27,086 nucleotides of DNA from Defluviitaleaceae bacterium (GTDB taxonomy: Bacteria; Bacillota; Clostridia; Lachnospirales; WRAX01): positions 1 to 27,086 of the forward strand of contig WQSI01000009.1 of the NCBI GenBank assembly GCA_009787945.1, written 5' to 3'. Below, piece by piece: positions 16,010 through 23,298 of this stretch; position 1 is the first letter of the stretch, and the number at the start of each line of letters is the position of its first letter. Position numbers and translations under genes: made by a program. The notes beneath the pieces were generated by a model that worked only from the letters and a program-made list of their open reading frames with translations, did no database searches and was not told the DNA's origin.

Positions 16010-17054
16010 CTTCTTTCACCTCCGCCAGGGATTTTATAATTTTAACAATGTTTAGGGAAACAGGGCATTTATTAATGCAACGCCCGCAGCCCACACAACC
16101 AAACTGCCCTTCATAATTCATGGGATGGTACATTAATTTATGCATGAAACGCTGACGAAAGCGTTCTTTTTGGGTCAAGCGGTTGTTACCGTGAGCCATC
16201 AGCGTAAAATCTGGATACATGCAAGAATCCCAACAGCGGAAGCGGGTCACGCCCTTACAATCGCCGCCGTCATGGTCTTTAATGTCATAGCAAGAGCATG
16301 TTGGGCAGGAATATGTACATGTGCCGCAACCGATGCAAGCACGGTGAAAACTGCCCCATTGTTCTGAATTAAACATCGCCATCATGTCCTCAGATGTGAA
16401 CCCTTTGTCCAGCGGCAATTTTGCATAAGGCAAATTTTGGGCAGTTTCGCGAATATTCGCCTGCAAGCCAGACAAGTCACCAAAGTCAGCGGCTTCAAGA
16501 AGGCCTGACATTTCCTCAACATAAGCAGAGCCTTTGTCGGTTTGCCCTTGAATGTAGAGGTTATCCCCATTAATCCACGTTGTAACATCCCCGCCAGGGT
16601 TTCCTGCATCCAAACCAAAAGCATGGCAGAAGCAGGCGTTTTTAGGCTCATTACAAGCTAAAGAAATAAGCACGGCATTGTCACGGCGGGCTTTGTAGAA
16701 CATGTCAACGGGCTGTTTGCTCAAATAAATATTGTCAAGAACTTTAATTGCCTCAATGTCACAGGCTTTTATTCCAAAAATCGCAAAAGGTTTGTCGAAA
16801 AATTCACGGGCGAAAACCTCAATGTTTGTGCCGTCCATTTTAATTGTATACAAATCTTCAGACTGGGGCAAAAACAGGTCTTTTGGCGTGTTGGCAGTTT
16901 TTAGACCATATAAATCAACTGCGGCATCTTTGTGCCAGGCTTCAAAATTCAGAGTACCCCCACGACGAATGGGCAAATATAAATTGCGGTTTTCTGCCGT
17001 TTGGGCATACAGCTCTGGCAACTTATCAAGGGCTATTTTGTAGGTTTTGCTCAC
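15996..17054 (-). CDS. Iron-sulfur electron-transfer protein, AsrA/FlxB-like
   Basis: A 352-residue cytoplasmic protein that relays electrons between the FAD/NAD(P) subunit and Hdr subunits. The N-terminal half resembles the AsrA / hydrogenase beta-subunit fold (FGIKACDIEAIKVLDNIYL near 93-111). Two C-terminal [4Fe-4S] motifs follow: C240, C243, C246, C250 and C310, C313, C316, C320, with extra conserved-looking Cys (C253, C255, C266, C274, C278) between them. It starts with GTG at 17054, overlapping the previous stop by 4 bases (GTGA), behind AAGGGGGTGA. In AsrABC operons a sulfite reductase gene follows; here none does, so the FlxB/hydrogenase-like role is favoured. Confidence 0.8.
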   Translation of the reverse strand: MSKTYKIALDKLPELYAQTAENRNLYLPIRRGGTLNFEAWHKDAAVDLYGLKTANTPKDLFLPQSEDLYTIKMDGTNIEVFAREFFDKPFAIFGIKACDIEAIKVLDNIYLSKQPVDMFYKARRDNAVLISLACNEPKNACFCHAFGLDAGNPGGDVTTWINGDNLYIQGQTDKGSAYVEEMSGLLEAADFGDLSGLQANIRETAQNLPYAKLPLDKGFTSEDMMAMFNSEQWGSFHRACIGCGTCTYSCPTCSCYDIKDHDGGDCKGVTRFRCWDSCMYPDFTLMAHGNNRLTQKERFRQRFMHKLMYHPMNYEGQFGCVGCGRCINKCPVSLNIVKIIKSLAEVKEDANA

Positions 17055-18481
17055 GTTCTCACCCCCTTGTTAATGTCAATTTGACCATCATTATTCAAGT
17101 CATAACTGGTCAGCGGCTCTGGGGCTTCAATGTTCTCCCCTGCCTGATATTCTCCATAAAACTCATTAATATCTTTGATAAACTTGCGGTTTAGCAAATG
17201 AACAGGAATGTCCTGTGGGCAAACCCTGCTACATTCGCCACAGTCGCTACAACGCCCCGCCACGTGATAAGCACGGACAATGTGGAACAGCTGCTCTTCA
17301 AACTCATTGGCATTTACCTTGCTTGCCATGTCCATTTTGTCGCTTGAAAACACACAGCGTTTGCAATTGCACACAGGGCAAGTGTTTCGACATGCGTTAC
17401 AACGTATGCATTTGGAAAGCTGGCTTTGCCAGTATGCAAAGCGGTCTGGGGCTTCCAACGCTTCAATGGCTTCCACAAGCTCAAAACGGGCGTCCTTTTC
17501 AAGACGAGGGCTGTCATCTGAAAGGTCGATAATCTCATCCCCTACTGGATGGCTCACTTTTGTGCAAACTTGGCACTTCTCCCACATGCCAGCATCTTCC
17601 AATTCCTCAACTTGAACCGTGCCGCCGCAACCAATGCCGATAATATGCACTTTGTCAGTGTTTACCAAATTCTCTTTGATAAGTTGGTTAAAGGAGTAGC
17701 TGTCGCAAGGCTTTAGAAAAACCAGCGTCGAGCCATCAAAAAGCTTGCCCCCAAGCCAAGGTGCATTCATCAAATACTTGCTAAGGTTAGGCGCGCAATA
17801 TTTATTGTAGACCAAATCCTCAATCTGCCCAGGATGGTCAAAGAAGGCAGGTTCTGGCATGGTTTCATGGTCGCCTTTTTTCCACGCAAGCACACGGTCA
17901 ACAACGCCATCAGCCAATAGTTTAGTGGCGCGCAACTTCATTTGCTCCTCAATTTTAGCCACGGAAGGAATGTCGCGGCTTTTATCGGTAGCAGGGGGCA
18001 AAATTTCGCGATGGGGTTCGCGCTCCAAATCCTCATAACCCTCTGGCAAATTGCGCAAGTCCACAATTTGGCGGTTAGGACCAAGATTTGTTATTGTTTC
18101 AGTAAATTCGTTCATAACCCGAGCAAATTTTGTGGCTTCTGCCGCAGAAACCCACTCAAGGCGCATCCTATCCCGCTCGATACCCAAATAATCCATTAAA
18201 TTAAACATCAGGGTAAAACGGCGGCGGGTGAAGTAATTTCCTGTGCTGTAATGGCAGTCCCCTGGGTGGCAACCGCACACAATCACCCCGTCTGCCCCTT
18301 TACCAAAGGCGCGCAACACAAAAATGGGGTCAACACGGCAAGAGCAAGGCACTTTAATAATTTTAACATTTGGCGGATAGCTCAAACGGCTTGTTCCTGC
18401 CAAATCTGCCCCTGCATAGGAACACCAGTTACAGCAAAACGCCACAATAAGCGGCTCGAAGGTCTTGTTTTCGTCTAACAT
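17051..18481 (-). CDS. MvhD/FlxD domain fused to an FlxC-like iron-sulfur protein
   Basis: A 476-residue fusion. Residues 1-135 are an MvhD/FlxD module with C16, C17, C20, C46, C48, C69, C71 and C76 (FCCNWCSYAGAD, CSCRVDP, CGCHPGDCHYSTGN), the [2Fe-2S] protein that connects hydrogenase or Flx to HdrA. Residues ~165-450 resemble hydrogenase/Flx Fe-S subunits, with VFLKPCDSYSF and two [4Fe-4S] motifs at C358, C361, C364, C368 and C411, C414, C417, C421. The end (461-472) reads DLNNDGQIDINK, an EF-hand or dockerin-like loop that is unusual here. It overlaps the hdrA stop by 7 bases and lies directly downstream, so it probably docks on HdrA. Confidence 0.85.
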   Translation of the reverse strand: MLDENKTFEPLIVAFCCNWCSYAGADLAGTSRLSYPPNVKIIKVPCSCRVDPIFVLRAFGKGADGVIVCGCHPGDCHYSTGNYFTRRRFTLMFNLMDYLGIERDRMRLEWVSAAEATKFARVMNEFTETITNLGPNRQIVDLRNLPEGYEDLEREPHREILPPATDKSRDIPSVAKIEEQMKLRATKLLADGVVDRVLAWKKGDHETMPEPAFFDHPGQIEDLVYNKYCAPNLSKYLMNAPWLGGKLFDGSTLVFLKPCDSYSFNQLIKENLVNTDKVHIIGIGCGGTVQVEELEDAGMWEKCQVCTKVSHPVGDEIIDLSDDSPRLEKDARFELVEAIEALEAPDRFAYWQSQLSKCIRCNACRNTCPVCNCKRCVFSSDKMDMASKVNANEFEEQLFHIVRAYHVAGRCSDCGECSRVCPQDIPVHLLNRKFIKDINEFYGEYQAGENIEAPEPLTSYDLNNDGQIDINKGVRT

Positions 18482-20457
18482 AATGCATCCACCTCCGCTA
18501 ATAATTGTTTATTTGAAAATCCTTGTAAATCCATTGCGCCTGATGGGCAAACCACCACACACGCCCCGCAACCTTGGCACAAAGCCAGGTTAACATGGCT
18601 GACACGCTCTAAGGTTTTAAAGCCGTGGTCATTAATCTCCATTGGGCCATAGCTAATTGCGCCATAAGGGCAAACAGGGGAGCATAGAGAGCAACCGTTG
18701 CAAGCCTTAGGGTCAACCGCCGCCGTGCAGGGATTGCTCAAAAGCACTTTCTTGGACAACAAGCCGATAACCTTAGCCGCCGCCGCACCTGCCTGACCAA
18801 CAGTTTCAGGAATATCCTTAGGGCCTTGTCCTGCCCCTGCCAAATACACGCCAGCGGTAGGGCTTTCAACGGGACGCAGCTTAACATGGGCTTCCGTCAT
18901 AAAATTGTTGGTGTCAATAGAGGCAGACAGCTTAGAAGCCAAAGGCTTCGCGGACGCTGTTGGCTGAATTGCCGTGGCAAGAACAACCATATCTGTTTTA
19001 AGGTCAAGCTGTACATTGTCAAGCATATCAACAGCAGAAAGCTCCAGATGCGTACCTTTGTCCACAACCTTGCCAACCTGCCCTTTGATATATTTAACGC
19101 CATATTCCTCTGCCCCGCGGCGATAAAACTCGTCATAGGCTTTGCCTGGGGTGCGCATGTCTATATAAAACACATTTACGTCAATGTCAGGGTATTTATC
19201 TTTAATTAAAACCGCATGTTTCGCTGTGTACATACAGCATATTTTAGAGCAGTATGGCTTGCCCCGCCCTGTAACGTCACGGCTTCCCACACATTGGATA
19301 AAGGTAATGGACTTTGGCTTGCGACCATCTGAAAGACGCACAAGTTCGCCCCCTGTTGGGCCTGCGCCGTGGGTTATCCGCTCAAATTCAAAACTTGTTA
19401 TAACATCCTTACTATCATTATAAGCAAATTCGCCAAATTTATCCAAATTGATGGTTTCAAAACCAGTGGCAGTGATTACCGCGCCATATTTTTGCTCAAC
19501 CAGCTCATCAACCTCATCAAACTGGATTGCACCTGGTTGGCAAACAGTTTTACAAAGCCCGCATTTACCCGATTTAAACATGATGCAATGCTCCCTGTCA
19601 ATAACTGGCACAAGGGGCAGGGCTTGGGCGAATGGTATATAAATCGCCTTACGGTTTTGCAATCCCAAGTCAAACTCCAAAGGAACATTTTTCACAGGGC
19701 ATTTGTTCCAGCAATCGCCACAACCTGTGCATTTTTCCATACAAACAGAACGGGCTTTCTTCCGCACCGTCACCGTAAAATTACCAACAAAGCCCTCCAC
19801 CTTCTCAACTTCAGCATAGGTCATAATGTTGATTTTATCATGGCTCGCCGCATCCACCATTTTCGGCGTTAAAATGCAAGCAGAGCAGTCCAGAGTGGGG
19901 AAAGTTTTGTCAAGCTGTGCCATTTTCCCGCCAATGCTTGGTGTGGCTTCAACCAAATCCACCTCAAAGCCTGCCTCGGCAATATCCAAAGCCGCTTGAA
20001 TACCCGCAATACCCCCGCCGATAACCAAGGCACGCTTGACCACGCTGTTTTCCTCGGGAAACAAAGGTGCGTTAAGCTTAACCTTAGCAATTGCCGCCTT
20101 TGCAAGGGCAACCGCCTTCTGAGAGCCTTCTTCCTTATCCTTATGTATCCACGAAACATGCTCACGTATATTAGCAATTTCTACCATATACGGGTTAAGC
20201 CCTGCCGCTTCCGCCACCTTGCGGAAGGTTGCCTCATGCATACGGGGCGAACATGCCGCCACCACAAGACCCGTCAGCTGGTTATCGCGAATGGCGTCCG
20301 CTATCATGTTTTGCCCTGTTTTGGCACACATATAAGGGTATTGTTCTGCCACCACAACTCCAGCAATGCCCCGCACGCCATCAAGCACCACATCAGGGTC
20401 AACCGTCGCCTTAATATTGCTGCCGCAGTGGCATACAAAAAATCCAATTCTTTCCAA
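18475..20457 (-). CDS. hdrA: Heterodisulfide reductase-like subunit A (HdrA)
   Basis: A 660-residue FAD and iron-sulfur protein, the flavin-bifurcating subunit in Hdr complexes. FAD loop VIGGGIAG at 145-152, a CSAC pair (C191, C194), two inserted ferredoxin motifs (C243, C246, C249, C253 and C291, C299, C302, C306), a further Cys set (C403, C407, C408), and a C-terminal two-cluster ferredoxin (C586, C589, C592, C596; C627, C630, C633, C637). N-terminal Cys C9, C11, C44 and C69 are also typical. No in-frame TGA suggests selenocysteine. The start is TTG at 20457 after TAGGTGA. Bacterial homologues act with MvhD/Flx partners and without coenzyme M/B, so the disulfide partner is unknown. Confidence 0.93.
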   Translation of the reverse strand: MERIGFFVCHCGSNIKATVDPDVVLDGVRGIAGVVVAEQYPYMCAKTGQNMIADAIRDNQLTGLVVAACSPRMHEATFRKVAEAAGLNPYMVEIANIREHVSWIHKDKEEGSQKAVALAKAAIAKVKLNAPLFPEENSVVKRALVIGGGIAGIQAALDIAEAGFEVDLVEATPSIGGKMAQLDKTFPTLDCSACILTPKMVDAASHDKINIMTYAEVEKVEGFVGNFTVTVRKKARSVCMEKCTGCGDCWNKCPVKNVPLEFDLGLQNRKAIYIPFAQALPLVPVIDREHCIMFKSGKCGLCKTVCQPGAIQFDEVDELVEQKYGAVITATGFETINLDKFGEFAYNDSKDVITSFEFERITHGAGPTGGELVRLSDGRKPKSITFIQCVGSRDVTGRGKPYCSKICCMYTAKHAVLIKDKYPDIDVNVFYIDMRTPGKAYDEFYRRGAEEYGVKYIKGQVGKVVDKGTHLELSAVDMLDNVQLDLKTDMVVLATAIQPTASAKPLASKLSASIDTNNFMTEAHVKLRPVESPTAGVYLAGAGQGPKDIPETVGQAGAAAAKVIGLLSKKVLLSNPCTAAVDPKACNGCSLCSPVCPYGAISYGPMEINDHGFKTLERVSHVNLALCQGCGACVVVCPSGAMDLQGFSNKQLLAEVDALC

Positions 20458-20485
20458 TCAAAGTCACCTACTTTCGATATTATCG

Positions 20486-20680
20486 TTATTCTTGTCTATA
20501 TTTCTCAAAAATCAAATCCACAGAGCGTATAACGCCATTGCTTCTTTGGTGTGTTGGCATAAATCCTACATACCGCCAGCCTTCTTTGGCATATTCCTCA
20601 ATAACGCCCCTATACTCGTCCGAATTGAAGCCGAAAACAATTCCTGCCGTTTCAACCTCCACATATTCGTATTCGTACAT
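20486..20680 (-). CDS. DUF4177 small protein
   Basis: A 64-residue soluble protein starting MYEYEYVEVE, with EEYAKEGWRYVGFMPTHQ in the middle and DLIFEKYRQE at the end, a pattern like DUF4177 proteins. Their function is unknown. The ATG at 20680 is preferred to one five codons upstream because GAGGT lies 7 bases before it. It precedes hdrA by 28 bases on the same strand, so hdrA may be co-transcribed with it. Confidence 0.75.
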   Translation of the reverse strand: MYEYEYVEVETAGIVFGFNSDEYRGVIEEYAKEGWRYVGFMPTHQRSNGVIRSVDLIFEKYRQE

Positions 20681-20756
20681 ACATTTACCTCGCATAATTA
20701 TTCAGATTAACCAGCCGCCTAAACCTGACACATGGCAAAACATTTACGCCCACTGC

Positions 20757-20779
20757 GTAGGGGCGCATATTATGCGCCC
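20757..20779. repeat. Type A repeat, left half only
   Basis: Carries GTAGGGGCGC and the 19-base palindrome (GGGCGCATA mirrored by TATGCGCCC) found at 4182 and 24672. The next ~20 bases are similar to the interior of the 4182 element, but the right inverted end is missing. It lies in the gap between the DUF4177 and NTF2-like genes. Confidence 0.8.
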
Positions 20780-20815
20780 GCCGTCCGACAAACGTGATGT
20801 TGGTGAATAATACCT

Positions 20816-21187
20816 TTATTTCAAAGTATTCTGGTCACGCACCAAAACCCACTTGCCGCCAACATTCTTAAACAACAAACTAAGAAAGTAATTCATCTGA
20901 TAAGGCTCGCCGCCCTCATCCAAATCGTGATACACCACATCTAACAAAGCATATCCCATGGCATCATCAGCAAAAATGTCCACAACACTGACATCCATCC
21001 GCCAATCTGCATCCGCAAACCAATCCCTATGAAAATCCACAATATCCCCATTGCCCGAAATCATGCTACCATTGGGCAAAATAATTATGCAAGGATGGTC
21101 TGGGTGCAAAAATTCAGAAAAGCCCGCCAAATCCCTTTCCTTAATGGTTTTCAAATGAGCGTCCAGCGCGTCTTTAAAATCCGTCAT
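20816..21187 (-). CDS. SnoaL/NTF2-like protein
   Basis: A 123-residue protein of the NTF2-like fold family (SnoaL/DUF4440 type): an N-terminal helix pair (FKDALDAHLKTIKERDLAGFSEFLHPD) and a curved sheet with VSVVDIFADDAMGYALLDVVYHD and MNYFLSLLFKNVGGKWVLVRDQNT. Family members are small-molecule isomerases, hydrolases or ligand carriers, often of unknown role. No catalytic pair can be assigned. The ATG follows AAGGAG. It lies 12 bases after the GNAT gene on the same strand, inside the stretch that separates hdrBC from hdrA. Confidence 0.75.
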   Translation of the reverse strand: MTDFKDALDAHLKTIKERDLAGFSEFLHPDHPCIIILPNGSMISGNGDIVDFHRDWFADADWRMDVSVVDIFADDAMGYALLDVVYHDLDEGGEPYQMNYFLSLLFKNVGGKWVLVRDQNTLK

Positions 21188-21199
21188 GTAAAAACTCCT

Positions 21200-21730
21200 T
21201 CATTTCGTCTGTATGGAATACACAATATCATCATGGGCTTTACCGTTTATCGTGTGCTTATCTTTGTCAATCCTTTCCAAGGTGAAACCGCATTTTTGCA
21301 ACAGCTTTTCGCTGGCTGTGTTTCCGCTGTACAAACTGGCGTTAATTTTTCTCCACCTCTGTTTGGTAAGTAAAGTTATAAGACCTTGCACAATCTCGCC
21401 TGCATAGCCCCTGCCCCAATAATCGCTTCCCAGAAAATATCCAATTTCGATTTCTTTGGCATCTTCTTCCATATTGTTAAGGGTTATAAATCCAACAACC
21501 ACGCCGCTTTCGTTCTCAATAAAGGGAAAAACCAGTATGTTGTATTTTGCAAGCAATTCTAGCGATTGCTCCAAGAATTGGTCATCCCCAAGCAACAACA
21601 TCGGGTAAAGTTCCATTGTATTTTTATCGGCAAAAACCTTGCTCAACTCCACTAAATTATGGCTTTGTGCAACAATTTCCAATCTGTCAGTTTTAAGTTT
21701 TGACAGTGTTTGCTTGGTATATTCCAGCAC
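21200..21730 (-). CDS. GNAT acetyltransferase, RimJ/RimL-type
   Basis: A 176-residue acetyl-CoA transferase of the Acetyltransf_3 group, which includes ribosomal-protein and antibiotic acetyltransferases. Seen: N-terminal TDRLEIV, the middle strand GVVVGFITL, the pyrophosphate loop GRGYAG (106-111), the following helix, and LYSGNTASEKLLQKCGF with a conserved Asn. No signal peptide. The GTG at 21730 is preferred over the GTG at 21739 because AAGGGG lies 8 bases before it. It directly follows the 79-residue protein gene. Substrate unknown. Confidence 0.8.
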   Translation of the reverse strand: MLEYTKQTLSKLKTDRLEIVAQSHNLVELSKVFADKNTMELYPMLLLGDDQFLEQSLELLAKYNILVFPFIENESGVVVGFITLNNMEEDAKEIEIGYFLGSDYWGRGYAGEIVQGLITLLTKQRWRKINASLYSGNTASEKLLQKCGFTLERIDKDKHTINGKAHDDIVYSIQTK

Positions 21731-21732
21731 AG

Positions 21733-21972
21733 TTACCACCCCTTGAACAATTTCTCATTACCACGCTTAAAATTGCCAGTGACCTTCGCCATAATAAGCT
21801 GTGCATCCTTACCCTCGGCATTTTGGATTTTACGGACAAATTCCTCAGCCCGCTTGCCGCTTAAAGTAACCACCTGCTTGCCTTCATAAGATATAAAGAC
21901 CTTGCCGTCCTTGGTAATTCTATAGGCAAAAATCTCCTCATCCAAAATGCCGCGTTTATCTATGTTGCCCAT
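21733..21972 (-). CDS. Conserved-looking 79-residue hypothetical protein after hdrC
   Basis: Begins MGNIDKRGILDEEIFAYRIT and contains KVFISYEGKQVVTLSGKRAEEFVRKI and a basic end with NFKRGNEKLFKGW. It is soluble, without Cys or membrane helices. I do not recognise a named family. The ATG at 21972 lies 7 bases after the hdrC stop and uses AAGGGG in the hdrC end as its binding site; an upstream start at 22032 would overlap hdrC by 53 bases and is less likely. The next gene starts 2 bases after its stop, so it is part of the same message. Confidence 0.7.
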   Translation of the reverse strand: MGNIDKRGILDEEIFAYRITKDGKVFISYEGKQVVTLSGKRAEEFVRKIQNAEGKDAQLIMAKVTGNFKRGNEKLFKGW

Positions 21973-21979
21973 TGGCTGT

Positions 21980-22369
21980 CTACCCCTTATACTTACGAAA
22001 CGCCGCAACCAAAAGCTGCTGTGGCATCTCATTATCTATTTCGGCAGGAATGTCATCAGGGTTAATACGGTCTCCCCCCTGTTGGCGGATGGACGCAAGG
22101 CGCACCGCTTCAATAAGCTGCGCAGGGGCAACCCCTCTGGGGCATCTTTGCACACAGGCGAAACATGCCAAGCACTTCCAAAGGGTTGTGGAGCTTAACA
22201 GGCTTTCTGCATCTCCTCTTTGCAAATAGCTAACAAATTGATGCGGGCGAATGTCCATTTCTCCATAAGAAGGGCAAGATGCCGAACAACGCCCGCATTT
22301 CATGCACTTTTCTGCCAATGTGCCGCTATTTAGCAACAATTCCTTTGCCTCAAAGGCTGGATTTAGCAT
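21980..22369 (-). CDS. hdrC: Heterodisulfide reductase-like subunit C (HdrC)
   Basis: A 129-residue ferredoxin-like protein that links HdrA to HdrB. Two [4Fe-4S] motifs: C22, C25, C28, C32 (CMKCGRCSASCP) and C66, C69, C72, C76 (CLACFACVQRCP), the standard HdrC spacing. Soluble, without membrane helix, unlike HdrE/DsrM partners. The ATG lies within the end of hdrB, a 7-base overlap, with GGAGGGGG upstream, so hdrB and hdrC are translationally coupled. Confidence 0.9.
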   Translation of the reverse strand: MLNPAFEAKELLLNSGTLAEKCMKCGRCSASCPSYGEMDIRPHQFVSYLQRGDAESLLSSTTLWKCLACFACVQRCPRGVAPAQLIEAVRLASIRQQGGDRINPDDIPAEIDNEMPQQLLVAAFRKYKG

Positions 22370-23160
22370 GGTTGCACCCCCTCCACGTCAAGCCCAAGGG
22401 CTTCTGCTAATATTTTGGTAAAATATGTAATGGGCAAGCCATCACCTGTTTGCTTTTTAACATTGTAGGCGCACAGCGGACATGCGGTAATAAGCTCCTC
22501 TGCCCCTTGCCCTTTGGCATCATCCACCATTTTGTGGCACATTCTTGACGACATCTCTGGCTCTCCAAGGGAGATATACCCGCCACAACACTCGTTGCGC
22601 ATGGCGTATTTCACAGGGGTCGCCCCCAACGCCTTAATAAAATCCTCAATAATACTGGGGTTTTCAGGGTCATCAAATGCCATAACAGCACCAGGGCGAA
22701 GAAGCAAACAGCCGTAATAAGCCCCAATTTTGCGCCCCGTCAGCGGATTTGTAACAGCATCAGCCAATTTATCAAAACCAACCTTATCCCGCAACACTTC
22801 CAAAAAGTGTAAAACCTCGGTTTTGCCGTCATAGGTTAACTCATCATCATAAGCCGTCAAAGTTGCCCGCAAAGCGGCATCTTCTTCCACTTTATGGTTA
22901 ACCCGCTTCAAAACATGGTGGCAAGCAGAGCATAGGGTCACTAAAGCCCGCCCATTGTCCTGACTGACCTTCAAAGCCCGCACAGATGGGGTTTTGCCTG
23001 CAACTGCGTCAACACCCATAGGGTACACAGCCCCGCAGCACTGCCACTCCTCAAACTCCCTCAGCTCAAACCCCAATTTTTCGGCAGCTTTGCGGGCGTA
23101 AATATCCAGCTCTTTTGCCTTGGTTTTTAGGGTGCAACCTGGGTAATAATCAAAAACCAT
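22363..23160 (-). CDS. hdrB: Heterodisulfide reductase-like subunit B (HdrB)
   Basis: A 265-residue protein carrying the disulfide-reducing site in Hdr complexes. It has two complete cysteine-rich CCG modules: C9, C41, C42, C77, C80 and C151, C191, C192, C227, C230. In HdrB of methanogens each such set binds a noncubane [4Fe-4S] cluster, and both sets here are intact, so a thiol/disulfide or sulfur-relay reaction is possible. It is the first gene of the minus-strand cluster; the ATG at 23160 follows AAGGAAGG. The natural substrate is not coenzyme M/B in a bacterium of this type (inference), and could be another dithiol or the fumarate reductase subunits nearby. Confidence 0.9.
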   Translation of the reverse strand: MVFDYYPGCTLKTKAKELDIYARKAAEKLGFELREFEEWQCCGAVYPMGVDAVAGKTPSVRALKVSQDNGRALVTLCSACHHVLKRVNHKVEEDAALRATLTAYDDELTYDGKTEVLHFLEVLRDKVGFDKLADAVTNPLTGRKIGAYYGCLLLRPGAVMAFDDPENPSIIEDFIKALGATPVKYAMRNECCGGYISLGEPEMSSRMCHKMVDDAKGQGAEELITACPLCAYNVKKQTGDGLPITYFTKILAEALGLDVEGVQPC

Positions 23161-23178
23161 AATTATCCTTCCTTTATC

Positions 23179-23207
23179 TTGTTTTATTTTTTGTGATGTG
23201 TTATAAT
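23179..23207 (+). promoter_or_regulatory. Putative promoter of the SLC13-type transporter
   Basis: -35 TTGTTT (23179-23184), 17-base spacer, -10 TATAAT (23202-23207) with an upstream TG at 23199-23200 that gives an extended -10. Start would be near 23214, about 85 bases before the transporter ATG. Confidence 0.6.
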
Positions 23208-23220
23208 TAATCCCGTTACT

Positions 23221-23250
23221 AATATAACATACAATCCCTCGGGTTGTCTA
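23221..23250 (-). promoter_or_regulatory. Putative promoter of hdrB and downstream genes
   Basis: Minus-strand -35 TAGACA (23245-23250), 18-base spacer and -10 TATATT (23221-23226) with a TG three bases upstream (extended -10). The predicted start is near 23214, the same place as for the plus-strand promoter. Confidence 0.55.
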
Positions 23251-23298
23251 TGGGATTTTCTACAAATTCTAAAAATTTTTTCCAAAGGAGATTTTGCT

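Noticed and set aside
15170..17054. An anaerobic sulfite reductase operon (asrAB)
   Set aside because: The two subunits look like AsrB and AsrA, but no AsrC with siroheme-binding motifs is present, while MvhD and HdrA are adjacent, so a Flx-type role fits better.
18475..20457. Selenocysteine-containing HdrA
   Set aside because: The frame is continuous, with Cys at the relevant motif positions and no internal TGA.
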